This document shows positions 35,801-43,628 of a DNA stretch of 64,000 bases, piece after piece; position 1 is the first letter of the stretch, and every line of letters begins with the position of its first letter. The notes beneath the pieces are model-generated. The model saw nothing but the letters and a program-made list of their open reading frames with translations, was not told the DNA's origin and did no database searches. The position numbers were made by a program, and so were the translations under genes. The DNA comes from Arthrobacter sp. 135MFCol5.1 (GTDB taxonomy: Bacteria; Actinomycetota; Actinomycetes; Actinomycetales; Micrococcaceae), in NCBI RefSeq assembly GCF_000374865.1, contig NZ_KB895452.1, forward strand, positions 186,001 to 250,000. Direction: 5' to 3'.

Positions 35801-36074
35801 CGGCTCCCCTGGCGATCTCTACCCCCCTCGCTGCGAGGAACCGGACCACGCCGTCCTCACGCGGCATGCCATCGATGAAAGAGAGGTACTCCGCCCGGGT
35901 CAGCGGAGCACGGTTGGCGCCGGCGGGCATCCGCGGGTCCTGGAAGATGCGGTCGAAGGCATCTTTCCACGCAGCCTGGTGGACCAGCGCCGTGTTGGTT
36001 ACCACCCCGTCCAGGTCGAAAATGACGGCGTCAAAAGGGGGCTTGGCGGCAGCGGCGGTTGGCGACCCAATCAT
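32889..36074 (-). CDS. Fusion of beta-phosphoglucomutase-like HAD phosphatase and GH65 disaccharide phosphorylase
   Basis: A 1061-residue two-enzyme fusion. Residues about 1-245 are a HAD-IA domain like beta-phosphoglucomutase (Asp20 and Asp22 in VIFDLDGVV, and the EDSAAGVEAG block). Residues about 250-1060 are glycoside hydrolase family 65, with the general-acid Glu748 in GPDEY and the ITTLGNGYMGVRG-like N-terminal signature. GH65 members split trehalose, maltose, kojibiose or nigerose with phosphate to glucose plus beta-glucose 1-phosphate, which the HAD domain would turn into glucose 6-phosphate. In mycobacteria (Rv3400/Rv3401) the same two activities are separate neighbours. The disaccharide cannot be chosen from sequence. 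Followed by pfkA with overlap. Confidence 0.9.
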   Translation of the reverse strand: MIGSPTAAAAKPPFDAVIFDLDGVVTNTALVHQAAWKDAFDRIFQDPRMPAGANRAPLTRAEYLSFIDGMPREDGVVRFLAARGVEIARGAETDEPGAWTGFGLGAWKNELFHQRLRRDGVQSYPGTLQLLQRLAGAAVPTAVVTASRNAALVLEAAGIEHLFTVVMDGATAAGLGLRGKPAPDVFLAAAVQLRVAPAHAVVIEDSAAGVEAGRRGGFGLVVGIDRSGSRRQLEAAGASTVLNDVGELDLGLVIGNAWHLVYEGIDAGHEGHREALTTLGNGYMGVRGAAPEGSPFSYAGMYLAGVYNRVTVKAADETLVEEHMVNAPDCLPLDLRIAGLPWWSDGGLAVVRERRVLDLRRAVLERRLLLEGADRRRMEVVQVRFVSMAEPHLLALETTITALGWSGAVEVRSGINAGVRNANLPERAQGSDIHLADLTPSGGTAVELPLHAPSVVEVQTTQSLIRIAAAYRTHVSVAAESLGEGGEGAFHYRTFQISLTPGIPVRLTKTVAVVTSRDRAISSPETGARAVLERAGDSFPRLLASHEEAWRRELRPFLVEIDAPVQVRLVLNLHIFHLLQTLTRHTAELDAGVTARGLHGEGYRGHVFWDELFVLPVLTSRTPVVARSVIEYRWRRLPAARHAAAAAGLAGAKFPWQSGSDGTEETPKWLYNERSGRWVRDYSHLQVHSGLAVAFNAWQYFQATGDKIWLLQKGAELVIEVARFFQSLASLDRRDGRYHLRGVVGPDEYHTGYPGRAGPGLDDNAYTNVMAAWVCLQAAEILRYLHGSERAGLMESLGVDDEEAAGWEATGAAMYVPFHSDGVISQFERYEQLKELDWEHYRDAYGDIERLDLILEAEGDGTNGYKLAKQADVLMLPYLLGHEGLVGILERLGYGFTREQLNRTIEYYLSRTAHGSTLSRVAHASVLAGVDADRAWDSFREALDADLDDTQHGTTRAGIHLGAMGGTIDVVQRSFAGLRFSGDSILFAPNLPTRLRAVAFEVLYRGHRLRVHLKDGQMSIASAPGDAGPITVHVNGTDVVLPPGQTRQFPLPARTAGGAAS

Positions 36075-36142
36075 AGGTCAGTCGTACCAGCACGCACGGG
36101 AATCCGGACAGGGCCGTTGGGCCCGCCCCTCGTTTCCAGAGC

Positions 36143-36607
36143 CTATACGGGTTCGTGCCGGGTGCCGTGCCCCACGTGGTTCCACCAGGTCAGCGGCGAC
36201 GTGATGGTGAAGCGCCTGCCGGTTATCGAAGTGGGGACGATCCGGACGAAGTGATCCTTCTGCCCGGCCTGCCAAGGGAACAGGGTAAGGCCTGCTCCGG
36301 CGAGGAGTTCATCGGAGGGCTCCAGGACGACGGCTTTTCCCTTGACCAGCACGCTCCAGGCTTTGGCGTCGTCGTTCCCGTCGGCTTCAAGCGCGACCGC
36401 GAGTGGGCCGCCGGCGGCGCGCAGCTTGGTTCCCTCGCCCGTGCGGAAGACCAGCGACTGCTGATCCACTTTGTAGTTGACGGGGAAGACTTCCGGGTAG
36501 CCGTTGACGAACACGGCAAGGTGCCCAACCGAGACACCGCGCAGGAGGTCCCAGCAGCTGCCTGGGTCCAGGAGCTCAGTGGGCGTTTGCGGCGGATCGT
36601 TGTGCAT
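36143..36607 (-). CDS. Pyridoxamine 5'-phosphate oxidase-fold flavoprotein, copy 3
   Basis: A 154-residue paralogue of the genes at 29780 and 30322, with [40 protein letters not shown] and VFRTGEGTKLRAAG, and the tail [16 protein letters not shown]. It is closer to copy 2 than to copy 1 by eye. The ATG at 36607 is set by its leaderless promoter; the longer frame to 36727 has no resemblance to the family. It is an isolated minus-strand gene upstream of the HAD-GH65 operon. Confidence 0.8.
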   Translation of the reverse strand: MHNDPPQTPTELLDPGSCWDLLRGVSVGHLAVFVNGYPEVFPVNYKVDQQSLVFRTGEGTKLRAAGGPLAVALEADGNDDAKAWSVLVKGKAVVLEPSDELLAGAGLTLFPWQAGQKDHFVRIVPTSITGRRFTITSPLTWWNHVGHGTRHEPV

Positions 36608-37015
36608 AAAGTCGACAGTAGCCGTGTGCCGGAACATGCCACTAGAGCATTTAGGCCCGGGCGCTGTCCCGGTGGCGGGGTAGCGGGTGGGAACCCCTTG
36701 GAAGCCGGTGGGCACCGGCGCAGGCATGCCGCGGTGCTAGAGTACCCCGGGGGGTTGCAACAGCGGCCCAGACGCAGGGCTCGCTTGATTCATGACCTCA
36801 CCGACTCCGCCGCCGCCAGGCGGCCGGTATTCGTCCAGGCTTTTCCGCGCGCAGGACACCGCACGCGGGCATCGAGAAGCTGCCGGCGCCATTCCATCTC
36901 CGGATGTCGCCTGAACACGCCAAGCACTGTGTGCACAGCCTGGAGGCCCTCCACGCATGCCGCCAGCGGCACGGCAGGCGCGCTGCGCTTAAACGAAGAT
37001 CGACAAGGAGTACCT
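36608..37015. other. 408-base divergent intergenic region
   Basis: It separates PNPOx-fold copy 3 from the acyltransferase. Apart from the leaderless promoter at its left end and a TAGAGT hexamer near 36736 that could serve the rightward gene, I see no gene, repeat or known RNA element. The plus-strand frame that stays open through it has no family resemblance. Confidence 0.5.
36615..36620 (-). promoter_or_regulatory. -10 hexamer, leaderless PNPOx-fold gene 3
   Basis: TACTGT on the minus strand ends 7 bases before the ATG at 36607. The third PNPOx-fold gene with the same promoter arrangement. Confidence 0.45.
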
Positions 37016-39166
37016 GTGACCGGACACGTTGTCCTGCGAACCCGCGCGGAAATGCGGCGGACAGAGGCCGTCAACGCAACCCGCAAGGATATCCAGGCAC
37101 TTCGCGCACTGGCGGTGGGGCTTGTGGTCCTGAACCATTTGTGGCCGGCACGGCTTCCCGGCGGGTACGTCGGCGTCGATGTGTTCTTCGTGATCTCAGG
37201 CTATTTGATCTCCAAGCACCTGCTCGGCGAACTGGAGCGGTCAAACCGCATCAATCTCGGACAGTTCTATTCCCGGCGCATCAGGCGGTTGCTTCCTGCC
37301 GCAACCCTCGTTGCCTCGGTTTCCCTGCTGGCTGCATGGGCACTGCTGCCATTTTCGCGCTGGCTCGCCATTGCGCAGGAAACCATTGCGTCGGTTCTGT
37401 ACGTGGAAAACTGGGTTTTGGCGGCGAAGTCGGTTGACTACTCGGCCCACAACGAAGCCGCTTCGACGGTGCAGCACTATTGGTCCCTCTCGGTGGAGGA
37501 ACAGTTCTACCTGGTCTGGCCCCTGCTGTTCCTGGGGCTGTCCCTGGCCGCGATCCGCTTCCGCCTCCGCAGGCGGGCGTTACTGGCACTGGGTGTCGTT
37601 CTGGTCTGTGCCCTTGCATTGGCATTCTGCATCTGGTTTACCTATTCCAACCGGAGCCCGGCCTATTTTGTCACGCCCGCACGTGCCTGGGAGTTCGGCG
37701 CAGGCGCACTGATAGCCCTCGGAGGCCCCCACGCAATGGCAGCCTTGCGACTGCGGCTGCCCGACCACCACCTGGCCATCTCCGGCACCGCCCAATATCT
37801 CGGATACGGGTTGATCGCGTATTCGGCCTTGGCCTACAACGAGCAGACTTTCTTCCCAGGCTTCGCCGCGGTGGTCCCAGTTGCGGGCACGGTCCTTGTG
37901 ATCGCGTCCGGGCCCAACAGTCCGTTCTGGTCCCCCAACCAGCTCCTGTCCGCAAGGCCCATCCAGCTTCTGGGTGACGTGTCCTACTCCCTCTACCTGT
38001 GGCATTGGCCGCTGATCGTCCTGGCACCCGCGCTCGTGGGCCACTCGCTGGGGACACGGGACAAGGCGGTCCTCCTGGTGGCGGCCGTTGCGCTGGCGTA
38101 CCTTTCCAAGAAATTCATTGAAGATCCGGGCCGCATGAAGCTGCTCCGCGGAGCCAAACCCATCCGTGTCTTTGCGGCAATGGCAGTCGCTGCAGCAGTG
38201 GTCGCCGCACTCTGCGGCGGGCTCCTGCTGAACTTTGGGAAAGCCCAGGCTGCTGAAGCGGCGAAGCTGGAGAGCCTCATCGGCGAACCCTGCCACGGGG
38301 CGCGCAGCCTCGACCCGCGAAACAACTGCAGCGACCCCTTTGGTGCAGCCAAAGTCGCCAATGTGGGGCAGAACGAAGCGCCTTGGTTCAGCGCGCCCGA
38401 ATGCCACCCGTCCGCGGATCCGGTTGTCTACGAGGACCTGCAGGTCCTCGCCGAGTGCGACTTCACCGGAGGGGTGCAGCCGGAGGCGAATGTCTGGCTG
38501 GTAGGAGACTCGCATGCCGAGCAGTGGAAGGCCGGGCTGTACGAGCTCGCACGGCTGCACAAGTGGAAGCTGAAGGAATCCCTGCTGGGCGGTTGTCCGT
38601 TCGTCGACGTAAAGCGGGTGGCCGTGGCGGGCGCGCCCGCCACGGACCCGCATGCACAGCAGCGGTGCCTCGGCTGGAGCACCCAGGTCTCCGACCGGAT
38701 CGTCAAGGAAAAGCCAGACATGATCTTCGTTTCCTCTTTCGGGGCAGGTGAAACCATCGACGACGGCACAGGCCGGCCGCAAATGGATCAATACAAGGAC
38801 TCCGTGACGAAAAGGTTCGGTGACTGGACAGCGGCAGGCAGCCGGGTCTTCGTCTTCCGGGATCCGCCACTGACCCTTCACCGCACCAGCCCCGACTGCG
38901 TGTCGCTGAACCCGCAGCAACCCGTCACTTGCACCAACGCACGTGAGGAGGCGCTGGCGCCGGACCCGGTTGCGGAGGCCGCCAAAAGCATGGGCAAGCC
39001 CAATGTAAAGGTCCTCGACCTCTCGGATCAGTTCTGCGACGGCCAGCGCTGCTACGCGGTCATTGGCGGACTGCAGGTCTATTTCGACAATGACCATGCC
39101 GCCCGCAGCTATATCCGGTCCTTGGTCCCGGTCCTGTCCCAGCGGTTCAACGAGGCCCGGCAGTAG
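37016..39166 (+). CDS. Acyltransferase-3 / SGNH membrane O-acyltransferase (OafA-like)
   Basis: A 716-residue two-part enzyme. Residues about 25-370 are the acyltransferase-3 membrane domain with some ten hydrophobic helices (RKDIQALRALAVGLVVLNHLWP, catalytic His in that block; YVGVDVFFVISGYLIS; LGDVSYSLYLWHWP). The C-terminal part from about 430 is an extracytoplasmic SGNH domain with GDSHAEQWK and a C-terminal DNDH. Such proteins O-acetylate cell-surface polysaccharides or peptidoglycan. GTG start at 37016 follows AAGGAG by 5 bases; the open frame to 36155 is antisense to another gene and ignored. Confidence 0.9.
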   Translation: MTGHVVLRTRAEMRRTEAVNATRKDIQALRALAVGLVVLNHLWPARLPGGYVGVDVFFVISGYLISKHLLGELERSNRINLGQFYSRRIRRLLPAATLVASVSLLAAWALLPFSRWLAIAQETIASVLYVENWVLAAKSVDYSAHNEAASTVQHYWSLSVEEQFYLVWPLLFLGLSLAAIRFRLRRRALLALGVVLVCALALAFCIWFTYSNRSPAYFVTPARAWEFGAGALIALGGPHAMAALRLRLPDHHLAISGTAQYLGYGLIAYSALAYNEQTFFPGFAAVVPVAGTVLVIASGPNSPFWSPNQLLSARPIQLLGDVSYSLYLWHWPLIVLAPALVGHSLGTRDKAVLLVAAVALAYLSKKFIEDPGRMKLLRGAKPIRVFAAMAVAAAVVAALCGGLLLNFGKAQAAEAAKLESLIGEPCHGARSLDPRNNCSDPFGAAKVANVGQNEAPWFSAPECHPSADPVVYEDLQVLAECDFTGGVQPEANVWLVGDSHAEQWKAGLYELARLHKWKLKESLLGGCPFVDVKRVAVAGAPATDPHAQQRCLGWSTQVSDRIVKEKPDMIFVSSFGAGETIDDGTGRPQMDQYKDSVTKRFGDWTAAGSRVFVFRDPPLTLHRTSPDCVSLNPQQPVTCTNAREEALAPDPVAEAAKSMGKPNVKVLDLSDQFCDGQRCYAVIGGLQVYFDNDHAARSYIRSLVPVLSQRFNEARQ

Positions 39167-39215
39167 TTCCCGGCGTCCTGAGGGGTGCTGCTGGTGCCCT
39201 CGCCGAACAAACGAA

Positions 39216-39243
39216 AACGCCCCGGTCCTGGGACCGGGGCGTT
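39216..39243 (+). terminator. Terminator hairpin after the acyltransferase
   Basis: A perfect 13-base-pair stem, AACGCCCCGGTCC at 39216-39228 and its complement at 39231-39243, with a 2-base centre. A-rich before and TT at the end of the stem, so it can act rightward. Confidence 0.75.
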
Positions 39244-39288
39244 ACGGCAAAGGCCGGGACATCCGTGGGATGTCCCGGCCCTTGCCGT
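39244..39288 (-). terminator. Terminator hairpin after ssrA
   Basis: A stem of about 20 base pairs with one A/C mismatch and a GTG/CAC loop, directly after the tmRNA 3' end at 39292 and abutting the acyltransferase terminator. Placement implies it ends tmRNA transcription. Confidence 0.75.
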
Positions 39289-39291
39289 GGG

Positions 39292-39657
39292 TGGAGATGG
39301 GGGGAATTGAACCCCCGTCCGATGTCGTGTTGTCAGGGCTTCTCCGGGCGCAGTTTGCGTCGGATTTTCTCGGCCCCAGCCATGCTGCAAACAGCTGGCT
39401 GATCCGGGCCCAGTCACCTAAGAGTCCCGTTTACTCCGGTGACGGGAGCAAACAGCAGTGGCTATCTAAATGACGCCAGGATCCGGGGCGATAGCAACCC
39501 CGGGCTGACGGACTGTCTTACTGCTTAGGCAGCGAGAGCGAAGTCAGTGCGCTTAGATTCGGCACTTATTGGTTTGCAGACAGCGTTTACGAGATAATTC
39601 TGCATCCTCGGCCCGCTTCACCTGTCGCGACTAACATCGTCGAAACCGATCATCCCC
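39292..39657 (-). ncRNA. ssrA: tmRNA (transfer-messenger RNA)
   Basis: Both ends form the tRNA-like acceptor: GGGGATG at 39657-39651 pairs with CATCTCC at 39299-39293, and GGGGGTTCAATTCCCCCC gives the T arm near the 3' end. The 5' GGTTTCGACGATG is typical. CCA is not encoded. The tag frame is at 39563-39525: AESKRTDFALAA then TAA, ending in the LAA degradation signal. With SmpB it rescues stalled ribosomes. 366 bases, single-piece form. smpB lies 73 bases upstream on the same strand. Confidence 0.96.
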
Positions 39658-39730
39658 GTATTTTGTTACCAAACCGGCTGGCAAGCCTGCCGGACTATCA
39701 ATACTAACGCATGCCATGCGGAAATAATTC

Positions 39731-40204
39731 CTACCGGCGCCGGTTGCGTTCGCGCATCTCGCGCTGGGCCTCGCGGTTGTCCTGCTGCTCACGCAGCGTT
39801 TGCCGCTTGTCGTATTCGCGCTTGCCTCGGGCCACGCCGATTTCCACTTTGGCCCGTCCGTCCACAAAGTACAACTGCAACGGGACAATGGTGTAGCCGG
39901 ATTCCCGGACCTTGTGGGCGATCTTGATGAGCTCCTCGCGGTGCAGCAGCAGCTTTCGCCGGCGGCGGGCAGCGTGGTTGGTCCAGCTGCCCTGGTTGTA
40001 TTCGGGAATGTGGATCGCTTCCATCCACAGTTCGTCGTTGTAGAACGTGCAGAATCCATCCACCATGGAGGCGTGGCCCTCCCGGAGCGACTTTACTTCG
40101 GTGCCCATCAGGGCGATGCCGGCCTCGTAGGTGTCCAGCACGTGATAGTCATGCCGGGCCTTGCGATTGGTGGCCACCACCTTACGGCCACTTTCTTTAG
40201 GCAC
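39731..40204 (-). CDS. smpB: SsrA-binding protein SmpB
   Basis: A 157-residue SmpB: the beta-barrel core has NRKARHDYHVLDTYEAGI, LREGHASMVDGF and the EVKSLR motif, and the basic C-terminal tail (GKREYDKRQTLREQ onward) enters the mRNA channel. It delivers tmRNA to stalled ribosomes. The GTG start lies 8 bases after GAGGAG. Neighbour of ssrA in the same orientation, downstream of the ftsEX-M23 block, an arrangement common in actinobacteria. Confidence 0.96.
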   Translation of the reverse strand: MPKESGRKVVATNRKARHDYHVLDTYEAGIALMGTEVKSLREGHASMVDGFCTFYNDELWMEAIHIPEYNQGSWTNHAARRRRKLLLHREELIKIAHKVRESGYTIVPLQLYFVDGRAKVEIGVARGKREYDKRQTLREQQDNREAQREMRERNRRR

Positions 40205-40286
40205 GGGGAAACTCCTCAGGTTCAGGTTGGCTGCTCCGTGCCCGCGGCGCGGAGCTATACCAGTCTACGGCAGGGGCAGCATGCCC

Positions 40287-41717
40287 CTAGAGCAGTCCCA
40301 TGGGGTCAACCGCGACGCCGTTGAGCCAGGTTTCAAAGTGGGCGTGGCAGCCTGTGGAGTTGCCCGTGCTGCCGGAGTAGGCAATCAGCTGGCCTTGCGA
40401 GACCCTTTGTCCGTTCGAAACCACGATGCTGGAGTTGTGGTAGTAAATGGTCGTCAGGGTGTTGCCCTGCACCACGCCGTGGTCGATCTTGACGCGCCAG
40501 CCGCCGCCGTCGGCGGAATTCCAGCCTGAGCTGAAGACTTCACCGGCTGCCGCAGCGTACACAGGAGTGCCGCAGGCCGCACCGAAGTCGATACCGGTGT
40601 GCATGTATCCGCCGGTGCCATAGAAGTCGATGGTGCCCGGCGGGGTGGTGCGGTAGCCAAAGCCGGAGGTGATGGGGATACTGCCGTCGAAGGGGTGGCG
40701 GAGGCCAAAGGCCGACGGCGACCCTGCTGCGGGCGGAACATACGGCTGGACAGGCGGGGCCGGGCGGTTCGCTGCCGCCGCTGCGGCGGCAGCTGCGGCT
40801 GCCGCAGCCGCAGCCTGCCTGCGCTGTTCGGCTTCCCAGGCCTCACGGGCCTTCCGGTCGCGCTCGGCAATTTCATTGGCAACCTGGTTCTGGTTGGCCT
40901 GGACGCCCGCAAGCTGGGCCTGAATGCCGGGTTTGGCCGCCTGGAGCTCCGCATCAAGGCGGGTGGTATCGGCGATCAGCTGGTCAACCTGGGCTTTCTT
41001 CGCCGCGGCTTCGTCCCGGGCGGCCTTCTCACGTTCCAGTGCCGCATCGGCTTTGGCCTTGAGGTCCTTGATCTCACCTTCCACAGCCTGCAGCCGGGCT
41101 TCGGAGTTGACGTTGGTGGCGTTCTGCTGGTTGAGCTTGTCCATCGCCGCGTTCTGGCTGCGCATGGCCTGGTCGGCGAGGTCCATGGTGTCGGTTAGGC
41201 TGCCGCCGCCGCTGGACCCAAAGAACAGGGAGAGATTGGAGGGTACGCCGCCGGACTTGTAGGCCTGGGTGGCGATTTGGCCGATCAGCTTCTTGGTACC
41301 GGCGATCTTTTGCTTGTCAGTTTCGAGCTGCTGGGTGATCTTGGCCTTGTTCTGCTGGGCCATGTCCACCCGGGCCGCCAGGGCTTCCGATTCTTTCACA
41401 GCACTGGCCACGCGGCCTTGCGCGTCGAGGAGGGCCTGCTGCGCACCGGGGAGCTGGCCCTGGTAAATCACCAGGTCACCGGCGGCCTTGGCGATCCTGG
41501 AATCGACGAACTCAAGGGAGGCCTGGACACGGGCCGCTTCGGCCTCGAGCGCGGCCTTGCGGTCCTCGAGGTCGTCGGCGAAGGCCACGGGAGTTGCCAC
41601 GGCCATCCCGGCGGAAAGGATGACGGCCAGTACACCGCTGACGATCCCCATGCGGCGGGCAGCGGCCCGCCCCCGGCGGAACCGGCGGCGCGGAGAGGTT
41701 TGATCGGTTACGTTCAT
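40287..41717 (-). CDS. M23 metallopeptidase with coiled coils (EnvC-like, FtsEX partner)
   Basis: A 476-residue exported protein. Signal peptide at about 25-50 (GIVSGVLAVILSAGMAVA, likely cleaved after AFA), then two long coiled-coil stretches (about 50-115 and 200-300), a poly-Ala run of about 15, and a C-terminal M23/LytM domain (about 350-470). Zinc ligands are seen in HTGIDFGAACG and the CHAHFE end. By position after ftsX and by layout it is the likely peptidoglycan hydrolase or hydrolase activator controlled by FtsEX. ATG at 41717 lies 6 bases after AAGGA; two earlier in-frame codons are less well placed. Confidence 0.9.
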   Translation of the reverse strand: MNVTDQTSPRRRFRRGRAAARRMGIVSGVLAVILSAGMAVATPVAFADDLEDRKAALEAEAARVQASLEFVDSRIAKAAGDLVIYQGQLPGAQQALLDAQGRVASAVKESEALAARVDMAQQNKAKITQQLETDKQKIAGTKKLIGQIATQAYKSGGVPSNLSLFFGSSGGGSLTDTMDLADQAMRSQNAAMDKLNQQNATNVNSEARLQAVEGEIKDLKAKADAALEREKAARDEAAAKKAQVDQLIADTTRLDAELQAAKPGIQAQLAGVQANQNQVANEIAERDRKAREAWEAEQRRQAAAAAAAAAAAAAAANRPAPPVQPYVPPAAGSPSAFGLRHPFDGSIPITSGFGYRTTPPGTIDFYGTGGYMHTGIDFGAACGTPVYAAAAGEVFSSGWNSADGGGWRVKIDHGVVQGNTLTTIYYHNSSIVVSNGQRVSQGQLIAYSGSTGNSTGCHAHFETWLNGVAVDPMGLL

Positions 41718-41744
41718 GAGCATTCCTTGGTCGGTTTGCATAGC

Positions 41745-42659
41745 CTAAACGCGCAGGTATCTGCGAAGGGTCAAGAGAGACGAAATTCCTGCCAAGGATC
41801 CGCCAAGGATCAACAGCGCCGGCGCGAGGATCAGTGTCTGGCCCGAGGAAATGAAAGCGGTGTCCGGGTACTGGCGGGACATGTAGTCACCCAGGAAGAA
41901 CTGCGCCACGGCCCACAGCGTGCCGGAGGCCAGCGCAGCACCGATGACTGCGGCGATGACCCCTTCAAGGATGAAGGGCAACTGGATCACGGTCTTTGAC
42001 GCGCCCACAAGCCGCATAATGCCGGTTTCCCGGCGCCTGCTGAAGGCGGATAGCCGGATTGTAGTGGCGATCAGCAGGATCGCGCAGACGATCATCACGC
42101 CGGCGATGCCCACTGCGACCAGGGAGGCGCCGTTCATCACCGAGAAGAGGCGTTCGAGGAGCTGTCGCTGGTCGATCACGGTCTCCACGCCCGGCTGCGA
42201 TGAGAAGGTCTCGCTGATGATCTGGTATTTTTCGGGGTCCTTCATGTTGATCCGGAATGATGCCGGCAGCTGGTCCGGGGTAACCGAATCGACGATGGGC
42301 GAGTTGGAGAACTGGTCCTTGAAGTGCTTGTACGCCTCATCCCGGGACTCGAACTGGAAGTCGTTGATGTACTGCGCCACGGCGGGTGATTCCAGGAGAG
42401 CGTTGAGGCCTTGCTGCTGCTCAGGGGTGACCGGCCCGGACGCGCACCCGGGCGCGGTCGAACCGTCGCTGCACAGGAAGATGGCTACTTGGACCTTGTC
42501 GTACCAGTACCCCTTCATCTGGTTGATCTGCATTTGGAGCATCCCGGCGGCGCCCACGAAGGTGAGGGACACGAAGGTCACCAGGATGACCGAAACCACC
42601 ATGGAAAGGTTGCGGCGCAGGCCGCTGCCGATCTCGGAAAGGATGAATGCAAGCCTCAT
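41745..42659 (-). CDS. ftsX: Cell division ABC transporter permease FtsX
   Basis: A 304-residue FtsX: N-terminal helix (about 20-45), an extracytoplasmic domain (about 50-165, containing the [10 protein letters not shown] pair of cysteines), then three further helices (about 175-300). It partners FtsE and signals across the membrane to an outer hydrolase. ATGA overlap with ftsE upstream, 27 bases before the M23 gene downstream, so the three form one unit. Confidence 0.95.
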   Translation of the reverse strand: MRLAFILSEIGSGLRRNLSMVVSVILVTFVSLTFVGAAGMLQMQINQMKGYWYDKVQVAIFLCSDGSTAPGCASGPVTPEQQQGLNALLESPAVAQYINDFQFESRDEAYKHFKDQFSNSPIVDSVTPDQLPASFRINMKDPEKYQIISETFSSQPGVETVIDQRQLLERLFSVMNGASLVAVGIAGVMIVCAILLIATTIRLSAFSRRRETGIMRLVGASKTVIQLPFILEGVIAAVIGAALASGTLWAVAQFFLGDYMSRQYPDTAFISSGQTLILAPALLILGGSLAGISSLLTLRRYLRV

Positions 42660-43444
42660 TGCCGTGCCTCACCTTCGGCACCGTTGCCCGGCAGGCCGTC
42701 GTCGGGCGTTTCCCTGCCGCTGGCGTCCTTGAGCCGCCTGGACTGGCCGACGACGGGGATCATCGAGGTGTACAGGGCCTTGGCTTCGTCCCGGATCACC
42801 ACGCCGTTCTTGAGCTCGACCACCCGCTTGCGCATTTCGTTGACGATGTCGTCGTCGTGGGTGGCCATCACTACCGTGGTTCCGTTTTGGTTGATCTTGT
42901 CCAGCACACCCATGATGCCCATGGACGTTGTGGGGTCCAGGTTTCCTGTGGGTTCGTCGGCCAGGAGGATCCCGGGCCGGTTGACCACGGCCCGGGCGAT
43001 GGCCACCCGCTGCTGCTCGCCGCCGGACAGTTCGTGCGGCATGCGGTGTTCCTTGCCTTCGAGGCCAACCGTCTTGAGGACCTCGGGGACGGTATCGCGG
43101 ATGACGCTGCGGCTCTTTCCGATGACCTGCATGGCGAACGCCACGTTGGCGAAGACGTTCTTTTGGGGCAGGAGGCGGAAGTCCTGGAAGACGACGCCGA
43201 TGCCACGGCGGAGGCGCGGCACGCGCCAGCTCGAAATCCTGGCAACGTTTTGGCCGGCGACGTAGACGGCGCCCGAAGTTGCGCGGTCCTCCTTCAGCAC
43301 CAGCCGGAGGAAGGTGGACTTCCCGGAGCCCGAGGCTCCCACCAGGAAGGCGAATTCGCCGCGATCAATCTCAAGGTTGACGGAGTCCAGCGCAGGCCGG
43401 GCTTTTTGGTCGTAAACCTTGGTGACATTTTCGAATCGGATCAT
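42656..43444 (-). CDS. ftsE: Cell division ATP-binding protein FtsE
   Basis: A 262-residue ABC ATPase with Walker [10 protein letters not shown], signature LSGGEQQR, Walker [10 protein letters not shown] and switch His in MATHDDD. It has the FtsE family start [13 protein letters not shown]. About 35 residues beyond the usual end ([15 protein letters not shown] onward) form a polar tail. ATG at 43444 is chosen over upstream codons because the conserved family N-terminus begins there. Forms a complex with FtsX. Confidence 0.95.
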   Translation of the reverse strand: MIRFENVTKVYDQKARPALDSVNLEIDRGEFAFLVGASGSGKSTFLRLVLKEDRATSGAVYVAGQNVARISSWRVPRLRRGIGVVFQDFRLLPQKNVFANVAFAMQVIGKSRSVIRDTVPEVLKTVGLEGKEHRMPHELSGGEQQRVAIARAVVNRPGILLADEPTGNLDPTTSMGIMGVLDKINQNGTTVVMATHDDDIVNEMRKRVVELKNGVVIRDEAKALYTSMIPVVGQSRRLKDASGRETPDDGLPGNGAEGEARQ

Positions 43445-43628
43445 GGCCCTAAGTACCCTGCAGGGCATGGCTGATTGTTCTGATGCAGCCCAGTTCTGCA
43501 GCCGGTGCACGGGTTTTCGTTTGGGGGAAGTAGGGCCCCGGCCCCTCGACTATACGCAGGATGCCCGGCGCTAGGGCGGGCTTTCGGGGGCGTGTCGCCG
43601 GATCCGATCGCGCCCGGCAGCCGCCCGG

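Noticed and set aside
36155..37015. 287-codon in-frame upstream extension of the acyltransferase
   Set aside because: It is antisense to PNPOx copy 3 and then intergenic, has no domain features, and a GTG with a good ribosome site begins just before the conserved acyltransferase core.
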